A stretch of DNA of 64,000 bases from Deinococcus multiflagellatus (GCF_020166415.1 NZ_JAIQXV010000022.1:1-64000); one strand, 5' to 3'. Numbered from the stretch's first letter, positions 42,155 through 50,149 are shown. Notes: generated by a model from the letters alone, not told the origin. Translations and numbers: made by a program.

Positions 42155-42541
42155 TCAGCGTTCACGGGCGAGCTCGGCGGCCGCTGCACGGGCCGCTTCG
42201 ACACCCAACTCGTGTTCAACTCGGCGCAGGTATGGGGTGACCACCTCGCGGTGCCACAGGTCTTTCAGGCGCAGCTCGCCGTGACCAGTCAGCACCAGGC
42301 CGTGCCGGCCGCCCTGCCGCTTCGCCTGGGTCCAAGACTCTTTCGCAATCGCGTCCCAGGCGCGCATGGCCGCGGCACTGGGGTGACCGGCACGGCCCAG
42401 CACCGTGAACTGGGGATACAGCTGGACGACGCGGGCCACGGCGTCAAGCAGCGTGGTGGGCTCGCGGTCGTTGAGCCGACGCAGCAAGTGATGTTCAGAG
42501 GACAGAGAAAACGGGTTGATCACGAGCAGGGGGCGGGTCAA
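42155..42541 (-). CDS. Hypothetical protein, 128 aa
   Basis: TTG 42541 overlaps the upstream TGA and has AGGAG before it; the longer frame is Pro/Arg-rich and rejected. The protein starts with LTRPLLVINPFSLSSEHHLL, then helices (LLDAVARVVQLYPQFTVLGR), and ends in an Ala/Glu helix (EAARAAAAELARER). The core resembles a small alpha/beta domain of the kind found in phage early proteins of unknown function. Confidence 0.6.
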   Translation of the reverse strand: MTRPLLVINPFSLSSEHHLLRRLNDREPTTLLDAVARVVQLYPQFTVLGRAGHPSAAAMRAWDAIAKESWTQAKRQGGRHGLVLTGHGELRLKDLWHREVVTPYLRRVEHELGVEAARAAAAELARER

Positions 42542-42783
42542 GTTGCAGGGTCTCCTTTTGGGGTGAAATCGGCGCAGCGGCCGTCCGGGTGGGTGTACAG
42601 GGTGCGGCCATAGGCGGTGACCTCGCCGCTGTACGCGATGTGGCGGGGTCGCCGGCAATTGCGGAAGGTGTGCGCGCCCGGCATCTCGGCGCGCAGGGCG
42701 CTGGGGGGCAGATGCTGCCCCCAGCTCAGGCAGGCCTGACACGCGGCCCCAGCCGGCGCCCGGATCTCGCGGGCGAACCTCAC
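42538..42783 (-). CDS. Small Cys-containing protein, 81 aa
   Basis: GTG 42783 overlaps the upstream stop (GTGA). AACQACLSWGQHLPP and FRNCRRPRHIAYSGEV provide three cysteines and His that might coordinate zinc, and a beta hairpin (AYGRTLYTHPDGRCADF) closes it. It overlaps the next gene by four bases. Function unknown. Confidence 0.6.
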   Translation of the reverse strand: MRFAREIRAPAGAACQACLSWGQHLPPSALRAEMPGAHTFRNCRRPRHIAYSGEVTAYGRTLYTHPDGRCADFTPKGDPAT

Positions 42784-43025
42784 TCGTTCCCCGCGGGGAA
42801 CAGCAGAAACTGGCCGCCCAGGTTCGCCAGCCGGCGCTTTTTCGCGGCATTGGCGTCCTTCTGGGACCGTGTCGCGTGGCGGCTGTACAGGTTGCAGCTG
42901 GCCCACCCCGCCGGGGTGCGGTAGCGCAAGGTGGCGACCGGGCCCTCGGTGGGGGAGAGGCCCAGCTTTTTCAGGGCGGTGCGACTGGCCAGATGCGGCG
43001 GGCAGGTCGAGTACTCGGGCAGCAT
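42780..43025 (-). CDS. Small hypothetical protein, 81 aa
   Basis: ATG 43025 lies eight bases after GGAGG. The product begins MLPEYSTCPPHLASRTALKK, with WASCNLYSRHATRSQKDANA in the centre and a Lys/Arg-rich helix next. Two cysteines and a basic middle might indicate nucleic-acid contact. No family recognised. Confidence 0.6.
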   Translation of the reverse strand: MLPEYSTCPPHLASRTALKKLGLSPTEGPVATLRYRTPAGWASCNLYSRHATRSQKDANAAKKRRLANLGGQFLLFPAGNE

Positions 43026-43106
43026 GGGGATCACCTCCAGAAGCAGGGGCGCGGCCCTCTTCCTCAGCGGATGGGGGCCGCGCCAGGCGAACGGGGCGGG
43101 GGCTGG

Positions 43107-43544
43107 TCAGAGCGAGATGCCGCGCAGGGTGCTGCGGCTCACCGCCAGGGCGGCACCCAGGGTGTCAAGGTTGTGCCCCGCTTCTTCCTGCCCAGTCGCG
43201 GGCAGGCACTGGCGCAGCAGGGCCTGCCGCTCCGGTAAGGGCGAGCGCCCGCGCAGCAGCTGCGCCACCACTAGGGCGGCAGCGAATTCCACCTCGCGCG
43301 GCGTGGGCGTCCAGGGCGTGACCACCGTGTTACCGAGCAGCCGCGTTTCCCAGGGCTGCAGCTGGGACTGCACCTCCGGGCTGAGCCGCCGCGTGCCGGG
43401 CCACGTCGCGCCGGCCGGCAGGGTCACGCTGTCGTGCAGGCCGATCACCACGGCCACGCCCTGCAGCACGGTGAAAGGCTGGGCCGGGTCAGGCCCGGGG
43501 ATGCGGCGGCGGTAGGGCAGGGCATTCTCGCGGGCGACCGTCAC
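43107..43544 (-). CDS. Hypothetical protein, 145 aa
   Basis: GTG 43544 overlaps the previous stop by four bases. The N-terminal half is beta-rich (FTVLQGVAVVIGLHDSVTLP), the C-terminal half helical with LGAALAVSRSTLRGISL at the end, which looks like the recognition part of an HTH. It might be a small DNA-binding regulator, but the motif is incomplete. Confidence 0.55.
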   Translation of the reverse strand: MTVARENALPYRRRIPGPDPAQPFTVLQGVAVVIGLHDSVTLPAGATWPGTRRLSPEVQSQLQPWETRLLGNTVVTPWTPTPREVEFAAALVVAQLLRGRSPLPERQALLRQCLPATGQEEAGHNLDTLGAALAVSRSTLRGISL

Positions 43545-43726
43545 AGGTCCGCCCCGAAGATGCGCAGCACCGTCTCCATGTCCAGCGGTCTGGGCAGGGC
43601 CGGGCGGGTCAGGGCCTGCAGGCGCTGCTGGGCGCCGGGGGCCTCGGGGCCGTGGCAGTTGAGTTCCTCGTCGGCCTCGGCCTGCAGGGAACGCAGATCC
43701 AGGGCCAGGTCATCGGGGGCGGTCAT
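43541..43726 (-). CDS. Small acidic protein, 61 aa
   Basis: ATG 43726 lies after GGAGG. The protein is acidic and helical (MTAPDDLALDLRSLQAEADE) with a short hydrophobic end (METVLRIFGADL). It overlaps the following gene by four bases. Function unknown. Confidence 0.55.
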   Translation of the reverse strand: MTAPDDLALDLRSLQAEADEELNCHGPEAPGAQQRLQALTRPALPRPLDMETVLRIFGADL

Positions 43727-43815
43727 GGGGGGCACCTCCAACGAAAAGCCCCGCGCCGGCCGGGAGGGCCAGAACGGGGGAAGGAACGCGCCCCATAGGG
43801 CGCGGCGTGGCCCCT

Positions 43816-44070
43816 TCAGCAGGGGCGCAGCTGGTGACGGAACCGGCCATCCGCGAGCGGCAACACGGTCTCGATGAGGTAGTCGCGCCCCTGCAGGCGG
43901 ACGCGGTGGCCGACCGGGGCGAGTGGATCTGCGCCGATGTACACCACGGGGCCACCCGCCAGGTGGCGCCGCGTGAACCGCGCGTGGGTCCAGGCCCCCA
44001 CATGGAAGAGGAGCGTGGTGGTGACGGAAGCGAGGAGGTTGAGGCCGAAGTTCAGAACGATGTCGTCCAT
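43816..44070 (-). CDS. Small membrane-associated protein, 84 aa
   Basis: MDDIVLNFGLNLLASVTTTL and the next residues make one transmembrane helix (about 4-26). A beta-type soluble part (VVYIGADPLAPVGHRVRLQG, YLIETVLPLADGRFRHQL) follows, similar to small phage proteins that monitor solution components; no known motif. Possibly membrane-facing early protein. Confidence 0.55.
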   Translation of the reverse strand: MDDIVLNFGLNLLASVTTTLLFHVGAWTHARFTRRHLAGGPVVYIGADPLAPVGHRVRLQGRDYLIETVLPLADGRFRHQLRPC

Positions 44071-44129
44071 GTCCTGAGCTTGTGGGGTGCCCCGGGCACG
44101 CCGCTGGCGCTCATTTCAGCGGGAGTCGG

Positions 44130-44345
44130 TCATGCGGGGTCCTCGGGGATAAAGGGCGCGGGGGTGCAGCGGGTCATGATCGGCGTGCCGGGCCACCCCA
44201 GGACGCAGCTGCAGGGCAGGCGCAGGCCGTAGGGGTCCGGGCCCTGGATCTGGCCGTGGCCGGCGCAGAACGGGCAGGCCGGGTCAGGGTCAGCCACAAT
44301 CTGGAACGTGGTCCAGCGCTGGGCGAGCTGCTCACGGGTGGGCAT
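44130..44345 (-). CDS. Small zinc-ribbon-like protein, 71 aa
   Basis: ATG 44345 follows AGGAGG. CPFCAGHGQIQGPDPYG and LPCSCVLGW give a CxxCxGxG/CxC zinc-finger pattern. It precedes the next small genes and directly follows the replication-initiator candidate, so it could assist replication or regulation. Function inferred only at that level. Confidence 0.65.
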   Translation of the reverse strand: MPTREQLAQRWTTFQIVADPDPACPFCAGHGQIQGPDPYGLRLPCSCVLGWPGTPIMTRCTPAPFIPEDPA

Positions 44346-44381
44346 GGAGGCCTCCTGAACTCACCCCGCGGGGTGGGGACG

Positions 44382-45953
44382 CTACGCGCTGGCGCGGGCG
44401 CCGGGCCGGTAGAGGCGGTTGAACTCCAGCAGCAGGATGCGCTCACCGTTGTCCAGCACCACGAAGCCGCCGGACTGTTCCTTGACCTGCACGATCAGCC
44501 CTGTGCCGGTGTGGTGATACAGGGCCCCAGCGGGGATGCCGCCGCTCGTCTCCTGGGGCAGTTCTGGGGCCTGCTCCAGCCGGCCGAGCCAGCCCAGCTG
44601 CACCTGCCGGTCCCGGTGCACCGTGACGTCCTCGCCGCTCACCAGTCGGATCTGGTACAGGCCAGCCTTCACGGCCTGCACCACGCCAGGCTGTTCCTTG
44701 ACCGTGCAGCCGTCCCCGACCCGGAAGTTGGGGTCCGCGATGGTCGGGCCAGTGGGCTTCTCGATCTTCACCGCGCCCACCAGACGGTCCAGGGCGCGGA
44801 AAAACAGCGTGCTCATGTTGCCGCCCCCCGCCCCGGCCTCGCGGCTGGCGGTCTGCCCGGCGAGGTGGATCTCGTCCAGGTCCAGGCGCAGCCACCACTC
44901 CGAGCGGGGGATCTGGTTGGTGCGCGACTTCTCGCCGATGGTCTTGCGGGTGAGTTCGCCCCCGTACTCGATCATCGCCTGGAATTCGGCGCTGCTGCGG
45001 GCTTTCAGGGGCCGCGCTTCCAGCTCCGCACGCGGCAGGGGCACCAGATCGTCGACCGCGTCCAGGGCCGGCGCGGCGGCCGGAACCTGTTCAACTGCTT
45101 TGACTGAATCTGCGCTGCTTGTCTTGCCCCTTGATCTGGCCTGGTTCCGTGAGGGGATGCCTCCCCTGGCCGCGTTAGCGGCCCCGCCGTCAGGCGGCCC
45201 CTGGTCTGACGGCCCCGGCGCTGGAGGGACGATCTGGGTTGAAGGCGCAGCCTCCCCCGAGGAGGAGGAGCCACCTCCACCTGAAGACTGGCGGGGCTGT
45301 TCCCCCTCTCCTCCTCTTTCCTTTCCTTGTTCTTCCCCCTTTTCTTTGTGTGTTCCGGAGACCGCTACACCCCTGTTCCGGGAATCGCTACACCCCTGTT
45401 CCGATTTCCGGAACAGGTTTTCTCCGAAGAAGCCCCCGAAGCCGGAAAAACCTGTGTTGATTCCCGGAACAGGGTTTTTCGTGTCCTGAGAAAAACCTGT
45501 GTCGGTTTCCGGAACAGGTTTTTTTGGGCGTCCTGGACCACGTTTCTGCGCCTGCTTTTCCTGCAGGGACGCGAGGTAGGCCGCGTGGAGCCGGCTGAGC
45601 TCGTCAAAATCCACCCACCAGGTTTCCGGTCGGGACGTTTTCTGGTCTCCTGGCACGTTGCTGAACACCCGGGGCAAGGCCTGCAGAAGGTCATCCTTCG
45701 CCGACTGGAATCGCCCCGCACTCCACTTGGTGACGGTCTTGGTGTACCGGGCGGAGAGCCGGGCGCCACGGTCGCCCTCGCCGGCCCAGCTGATGATCAG
45801 GTAGGCCAGCACGAAGACGTCGCTCCCAGCTACAGGCATCAGTTCGTCGCGGAGGTAGTTCGGAACGATGGTGAATCCATAGTTAAAGTTGCCCTTGGCC
45901 TTGACGGCCAGGGGGGTTGCAGCGCCGTTGGTACCGGCTGAATCTGAACTCAC
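44382..45953 (-). CDS. Replication initiator candidate containing iteron-like repeats
   Basis: GTG 45953, eight bases after GAGG, is preferred over GTG 45977. The N-terminal domain (KGNFNYGFTIVPNYLRDELM, VFVLAYLIISWAGEGDRGAR, ARYTKTVTKWSAGRFQSAKD) resembles the winged-helix region of phage/plasmid initiators. A repetitive, charged linker (about residues 150-290) follows, whose coding DNA contains repeated CCTGT...CCGGAACAGG units. The C-terminal part (about 340-520) holds GELTRKTIGEKSRTNQIPRS and a beta-rich SH3-like end. Origin repeats within the initiator gene are known from lambda O. Assignment is inference, with no helicase motif seen. Confidence 0.6.
   Translation of the reverse strand: MSSDSAGTNGAATPLAVKAKGNFNYGFTIVPNYLRDELMPVAGSDVFVLAYLIISWAGEGDRGARLSARYTKTVTKWSAGRFQSAKDDLLQALPRVFSNVPGDQKTSRPETWWVDFDELSRLHAAYLASLQEKQAQKRGPGRPKKPVPETDTGFSQDTKNPVPGINTGFSGFGGFFGENLFRKSEQGCSDSRNRGVAVSGTHKEKGEEQGKERGGEGEQPRQSSGGGGSSSSGEAAPSTQIVPPAPGPSDQGPPDGGAANAARGGIPSRNQARSRGKTSSADSVKAVEQVPAAAPALDAVDDLVPLPRAELEARPLKARSSAEFQAMIEYGGELTRKTIGEKSRTNQIPRSEWWLRLDLDEIHLAGQTASREAGAGGGNMSTLFFRALDRLVGAVKIEKPTGPTIADPNFRVGDGCTVKEQPGVVQAVKAGLYQIRLVSGEDVTVHRDRQVQLGWLGRLEQAPELPQETSGGIPAGALYHHTGTGLIVQVKEQSGGFVVLDNGERILLLEFNRLYRPGARASA
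45363..45524. repeat. Iteron-like repeats, candidate replication origin
   Basis: CGCTACACCCCTGTTCCG occurs at 45363-45380 and again at 45386-45403 (23-bp period). TTTCCGGAACAGG(T) follows at 45405. Two longer copies, AAAAACCTGTGT, YGRTTYCCGGAACAGG and TTTTT, lie at 45446-45479 and 45491-45524. The shared core is an inverted repeat, CCTGT..ACAGG, with AT-rich edges. The array lies inside the initiator candidate's coding sequence. Confidence 0.6.
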
Positions 45954-46035
45954 GGGATGGTCCTCGGACGGCTCCACCGCAGGGCGGTGGCGATAGGCTT
46001 CGGCTCGCGCCGCTGCTGGTGTCGTTGACCAGCAC

Positions 46036-46059
46036 CCCGTAGACCGTCTAAACTACGGG
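46036..46059 (-). other. Hairpin in the leader of the initiator gene
   Basis: CCCGTAG and CTACGGG flank a 10-nt AT-rich loop, about 80 nt before the initiator start. Together with CTTCCAGTGGAAG at 46070 it makes the 45978-46244 gap a likely promoter and leader region for the leftward genes. No promoter hexamers could be fixed with confidence. Confidence 0.35.
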
Positions 46060-46244
46060 TAAGCCGCTAGCTTCCAGTGGAAGCCAGATGGTTCAGAGCC
46101 CCTCAAAAACTCTGCGTCCCTGTGAATGCTCAGTGTTTCCAGCACTGGGCATTCGCCTTTCAGGCAGTTGTAATCGGTGCCTTACCGGGGTAGGGGCAGA
46201 GTATCACGCGGTTTTGTCGATGGTGGCGCATGCACGGTTGTGCC

Positions 46245-46922
46245 TCAGACGACTTTCGGCACCTTGTCCACGGCCCGGCGCACGGGGTGCTCGGCTTCGC
46301 ACCGCGCCATCACCTGCTGCGCCTGGGCCGGACTCAGGCCGCGCCAGTGCACGAGACCGCGCTTTTTCAGCACCCGCGCGGCGTAATCGGTCAGCGAGTG
46401 CAGCCGCAGCGGATCAGGCAGCCGGGTGCGCAGGCAGCGCGCGTAGGCCTCCTGCTCGGCCGGGCTCAGCTCGTCGCGCCGGCCCATCATCCGCCCGGGT
46501 GGGGGCTGAGAGGACCGGCGCAGGCGCAGCGCCACGTCCGGGTAGGGCTGGGGCTCCGGGGCCTGGAACAGCACCCCGGAGCGGGTGGCCGGGGGGCGCG
46601 CCTCCCAGGGCGGCACGTCGTCCGGGTGGTCATCTTCAACCTCGGGGCGCTGGCGCACCACCAGATACCGCGTGCCGTGGGCGCTTTCCCAATCCGCGTC
46701 GAAAACCAGCCAGCCCACCTCGCGGGCCACGGTGGCCGCCTCGTCGGAGCTGGGGTGGCCGGACCGGCGCCACAGGCGCAGCAGGTCCTCGTCCACAGTT
46801 TCGGCCTGCACATGCAGGCCGTTGTGCAGCGCGGCGCTGGTCGGCTCGCCCGTGGCCCGGCTCTGGCGCAGCAGGTCCGCGAGGCCCTGGGCCAGCCGGC
46901 TGACGCCGGGGGGCGAGCTCAC
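46245..46922 (-). CDS. Hypothetical protein, 225 aa
   Basis: GTG 46922 overlaps the upstream stop. The helical N-terminus (VSRLAQGLADLLRQSRATGE) resembles a short HTH, and the centre has DEAATVAREVGWLVFDADWE. A Pro-rich linker precedes a helical C-terminal domain (LSPAEQEAYARCLRTRLPDP, LSPAQAQQVMARCEAEHPVR). It is the last gene before the replication region, so an early role is likely. No family recognised. Confidence 0.6.
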   Translation of the reverse strand: MSSPPGVSRLAQGLADLLRQSRATGEPTSAALHNGLHVQAETVDEDLLRLWRRSGHPSSDEAATVAREVGWLVFDADWESAHGTRYLVVRQRPEVEDDHPDDVPPWEARPPATRSGVLFQAPEPQPYPDVALRLRRSSQPPPGRMMGRRDELSPAEQEAYARCLRTRLPDPLRLHSLTDYAARVLKKRGLVHWRGLSPAQAQQVMARCEAEHPVRRAVDKVPKVV

Positions 46923-47371
46923 CCAGGCCTCCGGGGCAGGGCCCAGGCCTGGGCCGCCTGCGCCAGGGCGCGCAGGGCGGCCACGCTGAAGCAGGGGCCG
47001 CGCCCCACCTGCACCAGACTGGGGCCCTGGGCCTGGGGCTGGTCGAGCGTCACCCAGATCCGGCCGGTAACGTCGCGGCCCTGCACCAGGTTGAGGTTCA
47101 GGGAGCGGGCCAGGCTGGCCACGGCGGCGCCGGCCTGGCCCGTCTCGGCGGGCGTGGGGGCAAGTTCGCCCGCCACCCAGGTCAGCTCGGCGTTGTAGAA
47201 CTCACTGTGGCGCGGGGCCACCAGCAGATCGCCGCCCTGCGCGGCGGCCGTCAGGCAGCGCTCCAGGGCCGGCGCGGCGGGCCAGTCGCCCAGCAGGGTG
47301 GTCAGGACGAAGGCCTGGGGAAAGTGGTGGCAGAGCAGCGCCGCCACCTGCACGTCGCCGAGCGGGCTCAT
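46919..47371 (-). CDS. Hypothetical protein, 150 aa
   Basis: ATG 47371 overlaps the upstream TGA (ATGA). The alpha/beta sequence (LGDVQVAALLCHHFPQAFVL, AELTWVAGELAPTPAETGQA) with PRHSEFYN suggests a compact enzyme-like or nucleotide-binding fold, but I cannot place it. Co-transcribed with its neighbours by overlap. Confidence 0.6.
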   Translation of the reverse strand: MSPLGDVQVAALLCHHFPQAFVLTTLLGDWPAAPALERCLTAAAQGGDLLVAPRHSEFYNAELTWVAGELAPTPAETGQAGAAVASLARSLNLNLVQGRDVTGRIWVTLDQPQAQGPSLVQVGRGPCFSVAALRALAQAAQAWALPRRPG

Positions 47372-47580
47372 CGGGCCAGCACCTCGAAGGCCAGGTCGCA
47401 CAGGGTGTCGCGGCTGACGCGGGGCAGGGCGTGCACCAGGGCGTGGACGTCCTCGCCCGCCCAGTCCTCGGGGGTGGGCCGGGCCAGCAGGATCAGCACG
47501 CCCAGGTCCTGCTCGGCGGCGGCCGTCGCCAGCGCGCGCGCCTGCTGCAGCAGGGGGCTCGATGACAGGTCAGCGCTCAT
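47368..47580 (-). CDS. Small hypothetical protein, 70 aa
   Basis: ATG 47580 (MSADLSSSPLLQQARALATA) is chosen; the longer frame is Pro/Arg-rich. The product is helical with an LGVLILLARPTPEDWAGEDV centre. It overlaps the next gene by four bases and the previous by eleven. Function unknown. Confidence 0.55.
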   Translation of the reverse strand: MSADLSSSPLLQQARALATAAAEQDLGVLILLARPTPEDWAGEDVHALVHALPRVSRDTLCDLAFEVLAR

Positions 47581-47752
47581 AGAACTCCAGAAGCTCCCGG
47601 GTGCGGATCTGGCGCACCGCTGCCCTGGCGTCCTGCTCGGCGCGCCAGGAGGCGTAGGTGGCGACCAACGCGCCACCGATCAGGCCGCCGCCCAGGGCGG
47701 TGGCCAGCAGGACCAGGACGAACTGCAAAGGGGAAAAGGTCCACTCGGTCAT
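47570..47752 (-). CDS. Small single-helix membrane protein, 60 aa
   Basis: MTEWTFSPLQFVLVLLATAL and GGGLIGGALVATYASWRA form a Gly-containing transmembrane helix, followed by a basic helical end. The size and charge profile are holin-like, but the location in an early-type cluster, with no endolysin nearby, argues against a lysis role. ATG 47752 overlaps the upstream stop. Confidence 0.55.
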   Translation of the reverse strand: MTEWTFSPLQFVLVLLATALGGGLIGGALVATYASWRAEQDARAAVRQIRTRELLEFYER

Positions 47753-48099
47753 GCGTCCAGTCCTGCGGCTGCCGCGCCGGTCAGCAGGTCAAGGCCGGCG
47801 TCCAAGGCGTCGAGGGTCAGGACGCCGTGGGGGTCCTCGACCAGGCCTCCCTCGACCAGCGTCATGGTGCTGAGCAGGGCCTGGCGGGCTGTCTCGCGTT
47901 GGACAGCGCTGAGGTGCCGCTCTGGGTCCAGCTGCGGGAAGTGGGCCACCTGGGGCAGCAGGGCTTGGAAGCGGCTGGCGTCGCTGCCTTTGGTCTGGGC
48001 GAGGCTGATGATGACGTTCAGGCTGCCGGCAAGGGTGACCTGGAATGGGGGCAGGCCCGCCTGCGGGGGGCAGGCGGGCCCGGGGGTGGGCTGGAGCAT
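47749..48099 (-). CDS. Hypothetical protein, first gene of the small-gene operon, 116 aa
   Basis: ATG 48099 follows AGAGGT. A Pro-rich start is followed by helices (FQVTLAGSLNVIISLAQTKG, AVQRETARQALLSTMTLVEG). It lies divergently from the HAD phosphatase gene, so the 48100-48220 gap should hold promoters for both directions. Function unknown. Confidence 0.6.
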   Translation of the reverse strand: MLQPTPGPACPPQAGLPPFQVTLAGSLNVIISLAQTKGSDASRFQALLPQVAHFPQLDPERHLSAVQRETARQALLSTMTLVEGGLVEDPHGVLTLDALDAGLDLLTGAAAAGLDA

Positions 48100-48220
48100 G
48101 GTGACCTCTGGTGTGGTGCTGGCGCGGGCCAGGGCGGAGGCGGATCAGATGGTGACTGGCGAGCGACCGTGTGTCGACATAGATGAGGCGAGGTCGATGC
48201 CTATGTCTACTGTGGGGTGC

Positions 48221-48949
48221 ATGAACGCTCTTGCCCCGCATGACGTCAGGAAGCTGCTGATCTGGGACTTTGACGGCACACTGGCGTATCGGCAGGGGCT
48301 CTGGAGCGGCGCCCTCCTGCAGATCCTAGACCGGGAGGCGCCAGGCCACACCGTGCAGCTTGAGCAGCTGCGCCCAGCGTTGCAGCGTGGCTTTCGCTGG
48401 CATGCGCCTGATCAGGCGCACCCGCTGGGCTCAGCAGATGAATGGTGGGCGGAACTCCAGCCCCTCTTTAAGCGTGCATACGTGGAGGCGGGGCTATCTG
48501 AACCGCTGGCTCAGCGGTGTGCGCGGCAGATGCGGCAGCAGTACACGGACTCAGCGCACTGGTCGGTCTATGCGGATACGGTGCCCGTGCTGCAGCAGCT
48601 TTCCACTGAAGGCTGGACCCACGCGGTCCTGACCAACCACGTGCCAGAGTTCAGGCGCCTTCTGGAAGGCCTGGAGCTCGCGGCGTTTTTCGACGTGGCG
48701 GTGAATTCTGCGGAGACGGGTTTCGAGAAGCCGCATCCTGAGGCGTTCAGGGTGGTGCTGCGGGCGTTTCCTGAGGCAGTGGCGGTGTGCATGATCGGGG
48801 ACAGCCTCACGGCGGATGTAGCTGGGGCTCAGGGCGTGGGTCTCCCCGTCATTCAGGTGCGGGGGGCGGTTGAGGCAGGACAGGGTGGATGCCCGGACTT
48901 ACATTGGGTGCCGGAACGGTTGCGGATCATGTTTCCTCCGGTGAACTGA
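48221..48949 (+). CDS. HAD-superfamily phosphatase, 242 aa
   Basis: All four HAD motifs are present: LIWDFDGTLAY (nucleophile Asp), HAVLTNH, the Lys in GFEKPHPEAF, and CMIGDSLTADVAGA. A helical cap lies between the first two motifs, as in PGPase/GPH-like subfamily I. It should hydrolyse a small phosphoester; the substrate is unclear. ATG 48221 is chosen, though another ATG (48197) is in frame. The 3' end overlaps a convergent small gene. Composition is phage-like. Such enzymes occur as nucleotide-salvage or cargo genes. Confidence 0.8.
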   Translation: MNALAPHDVRKLLIWDFDGTLAYRQGLWSGALLQILDREAPGHTVQLEQLRPALQRGFRWHAPDQAHPLGSADEWWAELQPLFKRAYVEAGLSEPLAQRCARQMRQQYTDSAHWSVYADTVPVLQQLSTEGWTHAVLTNHVPEFRRLLEGLELAAFFDVAVNSAETGFEKPHPEAFRVVLRAFPEAVAVCMIGDSLTADVAGAQGVGLPVIQVRGAVEAGQGGCPDLHWVPERLRIMFPPVN

Positions 48950-49165
48950 GGGAGCTGCGACATGAGTGACCTCGTGGGGGCGCTCGGTGCTGAGGCCAGC
49001 GCAGAGGCGGGTGGCATCGTGCAGGGCCGCGCAGTACCCGGCGCCGTAGTCGTGGGAGGGGGCCTGGGTGTTCAGGCGGTCCTCGATATAGGCGAGGAGC
49101 GTGGAAGTGACCGGCGCCGTGGCGTTTGCTGGGGCGCTGGCCTCTGGGGTGGTGGGGGTGGTCAT
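48899..49165 (-). CDS. Small hypothetical protein, 88 aa
   Basis: ATG 49165 follows AGGAG, a good site; the first codons are MTTPTTPEASAPANATAPVT. A Thr/Ala-rich leader precedes a helix (STLLAYIEDRLNTQAPSHDY) with AGYCAALHDATRLCAGLSTE, and a basic tail. It overlaps the phosphatase end by 51 nt on the opposite strand. Function unknown. Confidence 0.55.
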   Translation of the reverse strand: MTTPTTPEASAPANATAPVTSTLLAYIEDRLNTQAPSHDYGAGYCAALHDATRLCAGLSTERPHEVTHVAAPSVHRRKHDPQPFRHPM

Positions 49166-49330
49166 GGTGCTCCTTTGAGGGAATGAATAAGTGAGGGGAT
49201 TCACAGCCGACTGCCTTTTCCTGTCTGTTAATTCCCCCTCTAGTCAGGTGAGTTTCCATAACATGTATTACGCATATGCTCGCCAGAGAGGAGAGAGTTG
49301 AGCCAATGGCTTACCCCCGTCGGGCGTCTT

Positions 49331-49362
49331 ATGCGAAGATTGCATTTATGCGATAATCGCAT
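49331..49362 (+). promoter_or_regulatory. Tandem operators of the HigBA operon
   Basis: ATGCGAT-A-ATCGCAT (49348-49362) is a perfect palindrome, and ATGCGAA-G-ATTGCAT (49331-49345) is a near copy 17 bp upstream. They end 14 bases before the toxin start and overlap the expected promoter, so HigA autorepression is likely. Confidence 0.7.
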
Positions 49363-49376
49363 TAAGCTGCAGGGGT

Positions 49377-49661
49377 ATGAATGTGCTAGCGAAACGCACA
49401 CTCCTCGAATTCGCAGAGGAGTACCCCGAAGCCCGCGTAGCTCTACTTGCCTGGTATGACCTGGCGTGCAAGTCAGACTTCGCCTCATTTGCGGACGTGC
49501 AAGCAGTTTTCGCAACTGTGAGCTGGGTTGGCCCCGAATACCTCATATTCAACATCAAGGGCAACCACTTCCGCCTGATCACCACAGTGGATTTCGCTTT
49601 CCGAAAGATCCGAGTCAAGGAGTTCTTGACGCACTCGGATTACGACAAGTGGAAACCCTGA
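49377..49661 (+). CDS. higB: HigB-type mRNA interferase toxin
   Basis: The 94-aa product has the HigB (RelE-fold) signature: a helical N-terminus, AVFATVSWVGPEYLIFNIKG, NHFRLITTVDFAFRKIRVKE and the terminal FLTHSDYDKW with the characteristic His/Tyr. It should cleave mRNA on ribosomes when not bound by antitoxin. ATG 49377 is four bases after AGGGG. The toxin-first order and the antitoxin 50 nt downstream are typical. Likely adds stability to the prophage or acts in anti-phage defence. Confidence 0.85.
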   Translation: MNVLAKRTLLEFAEEYPEARVALLAWYDLACKSDFASFADVQAVFATVSWVGPEYLIFNIKGNHFRLITTVDFAFRKIRVKEFLTHSDYDKWKP

Positions 49662-49714
49662 CCTAACCCCTTTGGCCCGTATACCCTGCGGGCCACCCCC
49701 TCAGGGGGAGGTGA

Positions 49715-50149
49715 ATGAAATTCATGGAACTCCAGAACTTTGAACGTGCTGCTGCGGCCCTGCTTGAACTCCCAGATGCCGCCCGCGAATGGCTCTCACC
49801 AATTCGTGATGAAGAGCAGCTCGAACGCGCTCTTGAAGCGCAGGAATACCTGGGTCAAAAAATCGCAGGCGATCTCAATCATCCACTTGCTCCAGTCTAT
49901 GTGGGATTGATCGAGAAAATCACCGCTTACGAAGAGGTGCATTATGCTACTGAACCGACCCCACCGCATGTGATGCTTGATTTCCTGATGGAACAACAAG
50001 GCGTGCGCCAGCACGAGCTTGCTGAACGTCTGGAAGTGCATCAAAGCAATATCAGCCGGCTCATTAATGGGCGTGTCGCATTCACGACCGACCTCATCAA
50101 ACAGCTGAGCAAGATATTCAACGTTTCACCAGCCGTTTTTATCGGCTAA
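49715..50149 (+). CDS. higA: HigA-type XRE antitoxin
   Basis: The first half (MKFMELQNFERAAAALLELP onward) is the toxin-binding helical part. The C-terminal half has an XRE HTH: VMLDFLMEQQGVRQHELAER, LEVHQSNISRLINGRVAFTT. This is the HigA arrangement with the DNA-binding domain at the end. The ATG follows GGGGGAGGTGA. It neutralises HigB and represses the pair's promoter through the upstream palindromes. A terminator follows directly. Confidence 0.85.
   Translation: MKFMELQNFERAAAALLELPDAAREWLSPIRDEEQLERALEAQEYLGQKIAGDLNHPLAPVYVGLIEKITAYEEVHYATEPTPPHVMLDFLMEQQGVRQHELAERLEVHQSNISRLINGRVAFTTDLIKQLSKIFNVSPAVFIG

Noticed and set aside
45363..45524. The repeats as a CRISPR array
   Set aside because: Units are irregularly spaced, lie in an initiator candidate's coding frame, differ in length, and no cas genes are nearby.
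47570..47752. The 60-aa membrane protein as a holin
   Set aside because: It sits in a small-gene early-type operon with no endolysin or spanin. One hydrophobic helix is not sufficient.
47207..48220. A long N-terminal extension of the HAD phosphatase
   Set aside because: The extension runs antisense through four overlapping minus-strand genes; the HAD family begins only a few residues before DFDGT.
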